A stretch of DNA of 64,000 bases from Rhizobium rhizoryzae (GTDB taxonomy: Bacteria; Pseudomonadota; Alphaproteobacteria; Rhizobiales; Rhizobiaceae). The stretch covers positions 496,001 to 560,000 of the forward strand of contig NZ_CP049249.1 of assembly GCF_011046895.1 (NCBI RefSeq), given 5' to 3'. The notes beneath the pieces are model-generated. The model was not told the origin of the DNA. It made no database searches and was given only the letters and a program-made list of their open reading frames with translations. The translations under genes and the position numbers were made by a program. Within the stretch, counting starts at the first letter, position 1; each line of letters starts with the position of its first letter. Shown piece by piece: positions 54,149 to 62,916 of this stretch.

Positions 54149-55045
54149 ATGAACATTAATTGCGAAATACTGGATTTGCGGTCGTTTCTAGGCGTGGTTG
54201 AACTGGGAAGTTTCAACCGGGCGGCTGAGACGCTCAACATTTCACAGCCCGCGCTGAGCAGGCGAATTCAAAAACTTGAACAAGCGGTTGGAGCCCCGCT
54301 GCTTGAGCGAACGACACGGCACGTGGCGCCGACCGCGCTGGGTAACCAGTTCATTCCATTGGTGCGCCGCATGCTGGAAGAGTTTGATGGCTCTCTCTTT
54401 GCAATCAAGGATCCAGGGGTCAATCGCGGTGGACTGGTCACCATCGCGTGTCTGCCGACGGCAGCATTCTACTTCCTGCCGACAGTCATTCGCCAGTTCA
54501 ACGAAGAATACCCGAACATTCGATTCCGCATCCTCGATCTTCCGGCAACCGATGGGCTGCAAGCGGTTGCTCGCGGCGAGGTTGAATTTGGAATCAACAT
54601 CATGGGGAATTCAGATCCGGATCTTACCTTTGATCGAATCGTTGAGGACCCCTTTGTATTGGCTGCCCGCAAGGAGCATCCCCTCGCCTCAATGGAGCGG
54701 GTCGGCTGGGGAGATCTGGAACCCTACCATCTCATCACGGTTCACCGATCCAGCGGAAACCGCACGCTTTTGGATGCCGCGCTGGCGCGCTCGAACATCA
54801 AGCTGAGATGGTTTTATGAGGTGACCCACCTCTCTACGTCCCTGGGTCTCGTCGAAGCGGGACTTGGAATCTCGGTTCTTCCACGCATGGCAACGCCGCA
54901 GGGTGATCATCCCTTCCTGATCACCCGGCCGATCGGGCAACCGGAGATTTCCCGTACGATCGGCGTTGTAAGAAGGCGTGGCGGCGCGCTCTCTCCGGCG
55001 GCAGAACGATTCCTCAACATGTTGATGGGCACGTGGGCAGCCTGA
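54149..55045 (+). CDS. LysR-family transcriptional regulator
   Basis: A 298-aa regulator with winged helix SFNRAAETLNISQPALSRRI and a CynR/CbbR-like effector domain. Divergent from the PrpF/tctCBA operon with a perfect T-N11-A dyad between, so it most likely activates that operon and represses itself. It ends 7 bp before the convergent ilvD-like gene. Confidence 0.89.
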   Translation: MNINCEILDLRSFLGVVELGSFNRAAETLNISQPALSRRIQKLEQAVGAPLLERTTRHVAPTALGNQFIPLVRRMLEEFDGSLFAIKDPGVNRGGLVTIACLPTAAFYFLPTVIRQFNEEYPNIRFRILDLPATDGLQAVARGEVEFGINIMGNSDPDLTFDRIVEDPFVLAARKEHPLASMERVGWGDLEPYHLITVHRSSGNRTLLDAALARSNIKLRWFYEVTHLSTSLGLVEAGLGISVLPRMATPQGDHPFLITRPIGQPEISRTIGVVRRRGGALSPAAERFLNMLMGTWAA

Positions 55046-55069
55046 TTCGACTTCAGTAGATTTCAGGCT
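55039..55069. terminator. Bidirectional hairpin between convergent genes
   Basis: AGCCTGA (55039-55045) and TCAGGCT (55063-55069) form a perfect 7-bp stem that spans both stop codons. No long T-run, so it may act mainly as a 3-prime stabiliser. Confidence 0.4.
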
Positions 55070-56789
55070 CGCCTGCCGAACGGCCAAAACCCGTTTCCAG
55101 GAAATCGAAATCGCAACCTTTATCGGCCTGCGTGACATGCTTGAGGAAAATGTGGCCGTAGCCGCGTTCGAACCGGGGCGCAGGCGCGACCCAGGCCGCC
55201 CTCCTTCGGGCGAGTTCGCCTTCGTCCACCAGCATATCAAGACGGCGATTGGGAAGATCGAGCCGGACGATATCTCCTGTCTTCAACAGCGCGAGTGGCC
55301 CGCCGATATAGCTTTCCGGGGCAACATGGAGAACGCAAGCGCCATAGGATGTACCAGACATTCTGGCATCCGAGATTCTAAGCATGTCGCGATGCCCCTG
55401 TTTGATCAGGGCCTTTGGAATCGGCAGCATGCCCCATTCCGGGAAGCCAGGACCACCATGCGGACCGGCGTTTCGCAGCACCATGACATGGTCCGGCGTA
55501 ATATCCAGGTTCTCGTCGTCCACAGCCTTCTTCATCTCAGGATAGCTATCGAAAACTAGTGCCGGACCCTGGTGAACATGGAATTTGGGATCACATGCAG
55601 CAGGCTTGATGACTGCGCCACCCGGGCACAAATTGCCCCGCAGTACGGCGAGCGACCCTTCCTCGTAAACAGGATTGGAGAGCGGTCGGATCACATCCGC
55701 ATTATAGACCTTTGCACCTTGCAGGTTCTCTCCCATCGTCTTGCCGGTAACGGTGAGCACCGATAGATCGAGGCGATCTTCCATCTGCTTCATGAGCGCT
55801 CTCAGCCCACCGGCGTAATAGAAATCCTCCATCAGGTAATCCTTGCCGGATGGCCTCACATTGGCGATGAGTGGGGTTATGCGCCCCAGAGCGTCCAGAT
55901 CATCCAGCGTGAGATTGATACCTGCACGTCTCGCCATAGCGATGAGATGGACGACGGCATTGGTGGAACAGCCGGTCGCCATGGCGACGACGGCGGCGTT
56001 GCGGCAAGCGCCTTCCGTTATGATTTGATCCGGCGTCAGATCCTCCCAGACCATCTCCACGATCCGGCGCCCACACGCTGCCGACATGCGCTGATGCTCA
56101 GAATCGACCGCTGGAATCGAGGATGCGCCGGGCAGTGTAAGCCCCATGGCATCGGCTATCGCCGTCATCGTAGAGGCGGTCCCCATCGTCATGCAGGTCC
56201 CGGCGGAGCGGGCGATACCGCCCTGAATACCGAGCCATTCCGCATCAGAAATATTGCCTGCACGGCGCTCGTCCCAATATTTCCACGCATCGGAACCGGA
56301 CCCAAGCGATTTGCCCGCATAGTTGCCACGCAGCATTGGCCCCGCCGGAAGATAGATCATTGGAACGCCAGCAGAAATCGCGCCCATGACCAGACCCGGC
56401 GTGGTCTTGTCGCAACCACCCATCAGCACGACGCCATCCAGCGGATGACACCGGATCATCTCCTCGGTCTCTATGGCGAGCAAATTACGATAGAGCATGG
56501 AAGTCGGTTTGATGAAGCTTTCATCGACCGAAAGCGATGGCAGTTCGACAGCAAAGGCACCGGCTTGAAGGACGCCGCGCTTCACATCCTGCACACGCTC
56601 GCGAAAGTGTGCGTGGCAGGTGTTGAGTTCAGACCATGTGTTCAGAACGCCAATGATCGGGCGATTGGCGAAGTCTTCTTCACCGTAGCCAAGCTGCATC
56701 ATGCGCGAGCGGTGGCCGAAGCTGCGCAAATCATCTGGCGCAAACCAGCGTGCAGACCTCAAATCTTCCGGCTTCTTCCGTTCCCGCAT
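55053..56789 (-). CDS. IlvD/Edd family dehydratase (sugar-acid dehydratase-like)
   Basis: A 578-aa Fe-S dehydratase. The start at 56789 follows AGGAGGACTTGCC. Cluster ligands appear in VLMGGCDKTTPG and RSAGTCMTMGTASTM; the C-terminal domain has ISDARMSGTSYG with the catalytic Ser. The ELNTCHAHFRERVQDVKRGV start and overall pattern fit the sugar-acid branch (arabonate/xylonate-type) better than true dihydroxy-acid dehydratase. Would turn an aldonic acid into a 2-keto-3-deoxy acid. Confidence 0.89.
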   Translation of the reverse strand: MRERKKPEDLRSARWFAPDDLRSFGHRSRMMQLGYGEEDFANRPIIGVLNTWSELNTCHAHFRERVQDVKRGVLQAGAFAVELPSLSVDESFIKPTSMLYRNLLAIETEEMIRCHPLDGVVLMGGCDKTTPGLVMGAISAGVPMIYLPAGPMLRGNYAGKSLGSGSDAWKYWDERRAGNISDAEWLGIQGGIARSAGTCMTMGTASTMTAIADAMGLTLPGASSIPAVDSEHQRMSAACGRRIVEMVWEDLTPDQIITEGACRNAAVVAMATGCSTNAVVHLIAMARRAGINLTLDDLDALGRITPLIANVRPSGKDYLMEDFYYAGGLRALMKQMEDRLDLSVLTVTGKTMGENLQGAKVYNADVIRPLSNPVYEEGSLAVLRGNLCPGGAVIKPAACDPKFHVHQGPALVFDSYPEMKKAVDDENLDITPDHVMVLRNAGPHGGPGFPEWGMLPIPKALIKQGHRDMLRISDARMSGTSYGACVLHVAPESYIGGPLALLKTGDIVRLDLPNRRLDMLVDEGELARRRAAWVAPAPRFERGYGHIFLKHVTQADKGCDFDFLETGFGRSAGEPEIY

Positions 56790-56850
56790 GGCAAGTCCTC
56801 CTGTTTGCGCACGGGAAGAATCCTCCACCCCACCCGTAATTGAACTAATA

Positions 56851-56866
56851 CACTAAAACATCAGTG
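56851..56866. promoter_or_regulatory. Possible GntR operator
   Basis: CACT-N8-AGTG dyad centred between the divergent ilvD-like and gntR genes, embedded in an AT-rich stretch. Position fits FCD-type GntR autoregulation but the dyad is short. Confidence 0.3.
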
Positions 56867-56913
56867 CATCAAATTCTGTTTCGATCTATAGTCCGGCAGG
56901 CGACAGGAGGAGT

Positions 56914-57648
56914 ATGGCAACAATGCGAGACCAGGTGCTGGACAGATCCCGCCAAGTGGCGGTGCAGATCCGCGATATCTTGCGGGAACGCATTCTGTCT
57001 CTGGAACTGGAACCGGGACAGCCTGTGTCGAGACACACGCTCCAGAACGAATTCACGGTCAGCCAGACACCTGTTCGAGACGCCTTGCTGCGCCTGAAGG
57101 AAGAGGGATTGATCGACATATTCCCGCAGTATGCGACGCGTGTTTCGCGAATCGATATCAGCCACGCGCGGCAGGCCCAGTTTCTGAGACTATCGATCGA
57201 AGCCGAAGCCTTGCGGCGTCTGACAGTCGAAAACTCAACGGCAACCGCCGATCAACTGGATGAACTCATTGCGCTTCAGGAGCGATTTGCCGAACCTGAG
57301 ACATATGGCCGGTTCGAAGACCTGGATCGTGCTTTTCACCGCGTTCTTTACCTGCAAACCGGCATCAGCCGCCTGTGGGATGTTGTGAGGGCGCAATCGG
57401 TCCACCTTGATCGTCTGCGGCGTTTGAATCTTCCTATGCCTGGAAAACTGCAGTCTCTGATCGGCGATCACAAAGCAATTGCGCAGGCTGTCAGGCGTTC
57501 CGACGTCGAGGGAGCGGTAAGTGCCTTGCGTGAACATCTCTCTGGGACGCTATCGATCGTGCACGAAATACGCACGCGATTTCCAGATTATCTTGTGGAC
57601 GAGGCCGAACAGGACAGGCACGTTCCCTCTGAAAATGCGGATTCATGA
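56914..57648 (+). CDS. GntR-family regulator with FCD effector domain
   Basis: A 244-aa regulator. Winged helix residues about 10-80: SRQVAVQIRDILRERILSLE and HTLQNEFTVSQTPVRDALLR. The C-terminal all-helical FCD domain has FEDLDRAFHRVLYLQTG and later DHKAIAQAVRRSDVEGAVSA with the metal-binding His residues. AGGAGGAGT precedes the ATG. It precedes the aldolase by 18 bp and is divergent from the dehydratase, so it likely controls both. Confidence 0.89.
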   Translation: MATMRDQVLDRSRQVAVQIRDILRERILSLELEPGQPVSRHTLQNEFTVSQTPVRDALLRLKEEGLIDIFPQYATRVSRIDISHARQAQFLRLSIEAEALRRLTVENSTATADQLDELIALQERFAEPETYGRFEDLDRAFHRVLYLQTGISRLWDVVRAQSVHLDRLRRLNLPMPGKLQSLIGDHKAIAQAVRRSDVEGAVSALREHLSGTLSIVHEIRTRFPDYLVDEAEQDRHVPSENADS

Positions 57649-57666
57649 GAGTTAGAAAGGCGTAAC

Positions 57667-58446
57667 ATGCGCGCGAACCGGATCAGGCAATTGTGGGCGG
57701 CAGATCAACCGGTGCTCAACGGGTGGCTTTCGTTCGCGTGCCCATTCACGGCCGAAGTCATGGCGGCGCAGGGCTATGACAGCCTGACCATAGATATGCA
57801 GCACGGCATGGTAGACTTCATGACCAGCCTTGGAATGATGCAGGCCATGAGTGCCTCTGGCGTCGTGCCAATGGCCAGAGTGGCCTGGCTCGACCCTGTC
57901 GAAATCATGCGTATTCTCGATGCTGGCGCCTATGGCATCATCTGCCCCATGATCGAAACGCGAGAGGATGCTGAGAGATTGGTTTCCTACGTCCGCTATC
58001 CCCCGACAGGCGTGCGCAGCTTCGGCCCTTCACGCGCAGTTTTTTCGGCAGGCACCGATTATGGCGAGCGGGCAGACGAGGAAGTATTGTGCTTCGCCAT
58101 GATCGAAACCCGCAAGGGCTTCGACAATATGGAAGAAATCGCATCAACGCCGGGACTGGATGGGCTGTACATCGGTCCGGCCGACCTTGCGCTCGCTCTG
58201 ACGGGGCGGACCTATCGCACCGGTTTCGATCGAACCGAGCCGGAACTGATCGACGCCATCGTGAAAATCCGGGAGGCCGCACATGCCGCCGGAATTCGCG
58301 CCGCCTTGCATTGCGGCTCAGCATCCTATGCCGCCCAGGCGACGGGTTGGAAGTTCGATCTGCTGACCGTCAGCAACGACGTGCGGCTTCTCGCTGCGGC
58401 GGCACGTGCGAGCGTGGAGGAATTCAGAAAGACGGCAAAGATCTGA
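57667..58446 (+). CDS. HpcH/HpaI family aldolase
   Basis: A 259-aa class II (metal-dependent) aldolase of the 2-keto-3-deoxy-acid type. Landmarks: LTIDMQHGMVDF (catalytic His), IICPMIETREDAERLVSYVR, TGVRSFGPSRA and GLYIGPADLALALTG with the metal-binding Glu/Asp residues in FAMIETRKG. Cleaves a 2-keto-3-deoxy acid to pyruvate (or oxaloacetate-like acid) and an aldehyde, the natural step after the IlvD-type dehydratase. Confidence 0.89.
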   Translation: MRANRIRQLWAADQPVLNGWLSFACPFTAEVMAAQGYDSLTIDMQHGMVDFMTSLGMMQAMSASGVVPMARVAWLDPVEIMRILDAGAYGIICPMIETREDAERLVSYVRYPPTGVRSFGPSRAVFSAGTDYGERADEEVLCFAMIETRKGFDNMEEIASTPGLDGLYIGPADLALALTGRTYRTGFDRTEPELIDAIVKIREAAHAAGIRAALHCGSASYAAQATGWKFDLLTVSNDVRLLAAAARASVEEFRKTAKI

Positions 58447-58451
58447 GCCGA

Positions 58452-58991
58452 TCAATCAGAAGCGGGCTTCCTGGGCTTTGATCGCTTGGGCTGAAACTCG
58501 ACCAGAAGCGATTTCAACTCGATCTCGCGAACGCGCCGCGCCGCTTCATCCGGGCTAACCCAGGCAATGCGGCGCTCGCCCTTTTCCTTGAATTGCTCGC
58601 GCATCTCCGTCACCTCTATCTGGAAGACATCCACGACACAGGGCACTACATTTCCGTCATCGAGAAGCTTGAGATAGGTATAGCGGCCTATCGGCTTCTT
58701 CCTGACATCGCCCCGAACGCCCGCCTCTTCCCATGCTTCGATGGCTGCAGCCTCATGCGGCTTCTTTTTCTTCATTGGCCAGCCCTTGGGGATGACCCAG
58801 CGACCGCTGTCACGCGTCGTCACAACGACAATCTCGACGCTCTTGTCATCAGCGGTGCGGCGAAAACAAAGAGCGGCATATTGCTGGCGAAAGGAGCCAG
58901 AGAATAACTTGTCCGGCACGCCTGCAAGCTGCTTCAGCAATGATGGTGTTTTGCTCTCCCGCAGCTTGGCGGCTTTTTTGATTGACTTCAT
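58452..58991 (-). CDS. NUDIX hydrolase
   Basis: A 179-aa hydrolase of nucleoside diphosphate-linked compounds. The Nudix box is GWPMKKKKPHEAAAIEAWEE followed by AGV; Ile replaces the usual Arg before the first helix Glu, but the metal-binding E-x-x-E-E core remains. Lys-rich ends extend the domain. Layout resembles diphosphoinositol-polyphosphate/diadenosine-type Nudix proteins (inference). Convergent with the aldolase gene, 5 bp apart. Confidence 0.86.
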   Translation of the reverse strand: MKSIKKAAKLRESKTPSLLKQLAGVPDKLFSGSFRQQYAALCFRRTADDKSVEIVVVTTRDSGRWVIPKGWPMKKKKPHEAAAIEAWEEAGVRGDVRKKPIGRYTYLKLLDDGNVVPCVVDVFQIEVTEMREQFKEKGERRIAWVSPDEAARRVREIELKSLLVEFQPKRSKPRKPASD

Positions 58992-59090
58992 TATTTTGGA
59001 TGAGCGCGAGGATGCGTGAACGGAACAATTGCTCTATCAGGCATTATGACACATTTGTGACAGCCTGTGATCGTTAAAAGGTTTTGAGCC

Positions 59091-59735
59091 ATGATGAGCA
59101 TTTTCCGTAAATTGATGCCGAGGGAAGACGGGTTCCTCGAAATGTTTAGTGCGCATTCCAGAACTGTTGTTTCCGCGGCCCGCGCTTTGAACGACATGCT
59201 ACTGGGCCATGACGTTGATGCCAATTGCGCGCGCATCGTCAAGCTTGAAGACGAAGCCGACGAAATTACAAGGCAGGTTCTCCTGGCTGTGCGTCGCAGT
59301 TTCATCACACCATTCGACCGTGGCGATATCAAGGATCTCATCCAGTCGATGGATGATGCGATCGATATGATGCACAAGACGGTCAAGACCATCCGGCTTT
59401 TCGAACAATCGGGTTTCGACCCACTCATGCAGCAGATGGGCGCGGAAATCGTCAAGGCCGCCGATCTCATCGCGGAGGCAATCCCTTTGCTCGACAAGGT
59501 TGGCACCAACGCCCAGAGGCTTTCTGCCATTGCTGAGGAAATCACGCGTGTCGAGGGTCGTTCCGACGAATTGTATGACCAAGGACTGAAGGATCTGTTT
59601 CAGCGCCACGGAAAAACCGGCAATGCGATGGCATTCATGATCGGCAGCGAGATCTACAGCGAACTTGAAAAGGTCGTTGATCGCTTCGAAGATGTTGCCA
59701 ATGAAATCAGCGGCATCGTGATCGAGAACGTGTAA
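59091..59735 (+). CDS. DUF47 (PhoU-like) phosphate transport accessory protein
   Basis: A 214-aa all-helical PhoU-like protein with the E/D-x3-D metal motifs of the family (VKLEDEADEITRQVLLAVR, DLIQSMDDAIDMMHKTVKTI). Such proteins accompany PiT transporters and probably modulate them. Its stop overlaps the pit start as TAATG. Confidence 0.9.
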   Translation: MMSIFRKLMPREDGFLEMFSAHSRTVVSAARALNDMLLGHDVDANCARIVKLEDEADEITRQVLLAVRRSFITPFDRGDIKDLIQSMDDAIDMMHKTVKTIRLFEQSGFDPLMQQMGAEIVKAADLIAEAIPLLDKVGTNAQRLSAIAEEITRVEGRSDELYDQGLKDLFQRHGKTGNAMAFMIGSEIYSELEKVVDRFEDVANEISGIVIENV

Positions 59736-60739
59736 TGGACGTTCAACTCGCACTTCCCCTGCTGGGTGGATTGATCGCCATCGCGCTGTTTTTCGACTTC
59801 CTGAACGGCCTGCACGATGCCGCCAATTCAATTGCAACGATTGTCTCGACACGCGTCCTGAAACCGCAATATGCGGTCGCCTGGGCCGCATTCTTCAACT
59901 TCATCGCATTCATGTTCTTCGGCCTCCATGTTGCCGAAACTTTAGGAACTGGCATCATCGACCCGTCGATTGTCTCGCCGCAGGTCATCTTTGCGGCTCT
60001 GATGGGCGCGATTATCTGGAACATCGTGACCTGGGTCTATGGCATTCCGTCCAGTTCCTCCCATGCTCTTGTCGGCGGCCTGGTGGGCGCGGGTCTGGCC
60101 AAGGTCGGATTTCAGTCGATTGTCTGGAAGGGACTGCTGAAGACCGTTGGGGCAATCTTCATGTCACCGGCGATTGGCTTCCTCTTGGCTCTTGTGCTCG
60201 TACTGATCGTGTCCTGGCTCTTCATCCGCCAGACACCCTTTGCCGTTGATCGTACCTTCCGGATCATGCAGTTCGTATCGGCCTCGCTATACTCGCTCGG
60301 TCACGGCGGCAATGACGCGCAGAAAACAATGGGTATTATTGCGGTTCTGCTCTTCAGCCAGGGCCATCTTGGAGACAAGTTCTACGTTCCCTTCTGGGTC
60401 GTGATCAGTTGTCAGGCCGCGATGGCGATCGGCACGCTGTTCGGTGGATGGCGGATCGTTCATACCATGGGATCCAAGATTACGCGGCTGAACCCGATGC
60501 AAGGATTTTGCGCGGAAACGGGCGGTGCGCTGACGCTGTTCGGTGCAACCTGGCTCGGCATCCCGGTGTCTACGACGCATACGATCACGGGCGCGATCGT
60601 TGGTGTGGGAGCCGCTCGGCGCGTCTCCGCCGTGCGTTGGGGCCTCGCCGGCAATATCGTCATTGCCTGGATCGTCACGCTGCCCGCTGCTGCCCTCATT
60701 TCAGCAGCGTTCTATCATCTGGCGAACCTGTTTTCTTAA
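59735..60739 (+). CDS. pit: PiT-family low-affinity inorganic phosphate transporter
   Basis: A 334-aa membrane transporter with about ten helices. Both PHO4 signature halves are clear: FLNGLHDAANSIATIVSTRV near residue 20 and LYSLGHGGNDAQKTMGI near 185, plus GIPVSTTHTITGAIVGVG. Moves phosphate or metal-phosphate by proton symport. Coupled to the DUF47 gene and convergent with hutC, 7 bp apart. Confidence 0.92.
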   Translation: MDVQLALPLLGGLIAIALFFDFLNGLHDAANSIATIVSTRVLKPQYAVAWAAFFNFIAFMFFGLHVAETLGTGIIDPSIVSPQVIFAALMGAIIWNIVTWVYGIPSSSSHALVGGLVGAGLAKVGFQSIVWKGLLKTVGAIFMSPAIGFLLALVLVLIVSWLFIRQTPFAVDRTFRIMQFVSASLYSLGHGGNDAQKTMGIIAVLLFSQGHLGDKFYVPFWVVISCQAAMAIGTLFGGWRIVHTMGSKITRLNPMQGFCAETGGALTLFGATWLGIPVSTTHTITGAIVGVGAARRVSAVRWGLAGNIVIAWIVTLPAAALISAAFYHLANLFS

Positions 60740-60746
60740 AGTTCAG

Positions 60747-61478
60747 CTACCCGCGCTCGGCTTCGCCCGGTTCAAATCGGGCGACCAGCGTGTGACGCTC
60801 ACCCGGATAGGTCAGCCTGACGGCCGTAACCAGACCATCAGAACCCCAGGTACGTCGGCAAATGACAAGACATGCTGTCTGTCTCGCGATTTGCAACATC
60901 TTAGCCAGTTCCGCATTGGCGGAGACGGCTTCGATTCGATGCTCGGCCGCGTTCCACGGAACTCGGCTGACCAGCCAGGGGCCAGCTGCCGATCGGGAGA
61001 AATCTTCATCGGCGGCTTCCGGAACGCAACTGAGGTTGATCAACCGGTGCTCAAGACAGAAGGGCTTGCCATCCGCCTCATGAAGGCAGGTAAGATCCAG
61101 AAGCTCTGTCGCGGGTTCGACTTCGATACGTTGACGATCCGCCTCCGTCGCCGCTCTTCTGCTGCGAGCGAGCAGACGATAGCCGTAGTGTTGTCGTAGC
61201 GATTTAACTTCGGCCTCGATGTCGTGAATCTGCAAAACAGCCGCCTGAGCCACAGGCTGCGACACGAAGCTACCGGACTTCTTTCGACGCTCGATCATTC
61301 CGGCACGCGCAAGCTGCGTCAGCACCTTGTTCGCGGTCATACGCGAGCAGCCGTACTGCTCCGCCAGATCCACCTCGAATGGCAAACGGTGGCCCGGCGG
61401 CCACTCTCCGGACAGAATGCGACGTTCGATATCGCCAAGGATACGATTGTGGAGCGTTCCGTCCTTTTCGGTTTTCAT
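60747..61478 (-). CDS. hutC: Histidine utilisation repressor HutC (GntR/HutC family)
   Basis: A 243-aa repressor. Winged helix: LHNRILGDIERRILSGEWPP and AEQYGCSRMTANKVLTQLAR; C-terminal UTRA domain with LEHRLINLSCVPEAADEDFS and the final RLTYPGERHTLVARF. In known systems it releases DNA on binding urocanate. The start at 61478 overlaps the hutF stop by 4 nt. Its probable operator is the palindrome at 62880. Confidence 0.92.
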   Translation of the reverse strand: MKTEKDGTLHNRILGDIERRILSGEWPPGHRLPFEVDLAEQYGCSRMTANKVLTQLARAGMIERRKKSGSFVSQPVAQAAVLQIHDIEAEVKSLRQHYGYRLLARSRRAATEADRQRIEVEPATELLDLTCLHEADGKPFCLEHRLINLSCVPEAADEDFSRSAAGPWLVSRVPWNAAEHRIEAVSANAELAKMLQIARQTACLVICRRTWGSDGLVTAVRLTYPGERHTLVARFEPGEAERG

Positions 61479-62824
61479 TGGCTCATCAGTTCCTGCATTG
61501 CCCGACGGAATCGATTGTCGATGCGGTCGCGATGAATATGGCGCCCCTGCTCGACCATTTTTCGACCGGCGGACCAGACACAATCCACGGTAACAGTTTC
61601 AGCAAATATCCAACTATCGAGAATTTGGTCATCTGACAAATGAGGAACAGAGGATACATCCAAAGAGATAAAGTCAGCGTCTGAGCCAGCCTGTATCGAG
61701 GCCGCTGTGTTCAATGCGCGTGCACCGCCGCGCACCGCTTCTTCAAAGAGCGCCCTGCCGGTGGAACGACCAGGATCCGTCAGCGCATTGCGGGACCGAA
61801 GCCCAAGGCGCTGGGAATATTCAAGCTGGCGAAGTTCCTGAGCGACCGAGATGAGAACGTTTGAATCCGAGCCTACCCCCCATCTGCCTCCAGCAGAACG
61901 GAAGCGGACGCCGTCGAAAATGCCGTCACCCAGATTTGCCTCGGTGATCGGGCAGAGACCGGCAATTGCGCCTCGCTTCGCCATCTCTACTGTTTCCGCC
62001 TCCAGCATATGCGTTGCGTGGATGAGGCACCAGCGCTCGTCAACCGGCACATTGTGCAGCAGCCATTCCACCGGCCTGGCACCGAGTGACACCTTGCAAT
62101 CCTCAACTTCTCTCACCTGCTCCGCGACATGAATGTGGATTGGACCCTGCTTTGCAAGGGGCAAAAGAGCTGCGAGTTCATCTGGAGTTGCAGCGCGCAG
62201 ACTATGGGGCGCTATGCCGAGTTGTCCGTTCGGCAGGCTTTCAATGAGCGTCCGGCACGCCTCCATCTGCCGGTTGAATGCCTCCAGATCATGAATGAAG
62301 CGGCGCTGACCTTCGCTCGGCGCTGCGCCACCGAAACCGGAATGCGCATAAAATACTGGCAGCAAGGTCAGTGATATCCCAGCATCCGCGCTTGCAGCGG
62401 CGACCCGCTCAGCCATTTCGGCTATATTCGCATAGTGCTGGCCGTCCTTGTCGTGATGCAGATAGTGAAATTCACCGACACGACTAAAGCCCGCTTCAAG
62501 CATTTCCATGTAGAGCTGCGCAGCCACCGCCTCGACCTGATCCGGGCTCATCGAGAGCGCGAACCGGTACATCAGGGTGCGCCAGCTCCAGAACGAATCG
62601 TCTCCTGGGCCCCTCACCTCTGCAAGCCCGGCCATGGCACGCTGAAACGCATGACTGTGCAGGTTTGGAACCGCAGGCAAAAGCAGAGCGCAAGCTTCCT
62701 CCCCACTTTGGGCAGGAATGCCAGAACTTACCGAGTGAACCCTGCCATCCGCCACTTCAATACGCACATCGCTGGCCCAGCCCTGGGGCAAGAGGGCCCT
62801 TTTCGCGTGAATGGCAGTGCGCAT
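61475..62824 (-). CDS. hutF: Formimidoylglutamate deiminase HutF
   Basis: A 449-aa amidohydrolase. GGAGGAGTTGAAG precedes the ATG at 62824. Metal site: [15 protein letters not shown] (His-x-His), the Lys-free class with HIHVAEQ and LIHATHM, and the Asp in [10 protein letters not shown]. Converts N-formimidoyl-L-glutamate to N-formylglutamate and ammonia in the five-step histidine pathway used by Pseudomonas and rhizobia. Confidence 0.92.
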   Translation of the reverse strand: MRTAIHAKRALLPQGWASDVRIEVADGRVHSVSSGIPAQSGEEACALLLPAVPNLHSHAFQRAMAGLAEVRGPGDDSFWSWRTLMYRFALSMSPDQVEAVAAQLYMEMLEAGFSRVGEFHYLHHDKDGQHYANIAEMAERVAAASADAGISLTLLPVFYAHSGFGGAAPSEGQRRFIHDLEAFNRQMEACRTLIESLPNGQLGIAPHSLRAATPDELAALLPLAKQGPIHIHVAEQVREVEDCKVSLGARPVEWLLHNVPVDERWCLIHATHMLEAETVEMAKRGAIAGLCPITEANLGDGIFDGVRFRSAGGRWGVGSDSNVLISVAQELRQLEYSQRLGLRSRNALTDPGRSTGRALFEEAVRGGARALNTAASIQAGSDADFISLDVSSVPHLSDDQILDSWIFAETVTVDCVWSAGRKMVEQGRHIHRDRIDNRFRRAMQELMSQ

Positions 62825-62879
62825 CTTCAACTCCTCCGGATCAGGTTTTTCATTTTTGTCTCTTGCGAAGAGAATTATC

Positions 62880-62891
62880 ATGTATATACAT
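62880..62891. promoter_or_regulatory. HutC-type operator, perfect palindrome ATGTATATACAT
   Basis: A 12-bp perfect palindrome in the 92-bp space between the divergent hutF and hutI genes. TGTATATACA-like dyads are the known HutC binding core. Its place, 26 bp before hutI and 56 bp before hutF, fits repression of both directions. Confidence 0.72.
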
Positions 62892-62916
62892 TATAGGCAA
62901 TCGGGAAGGTGGAGCC

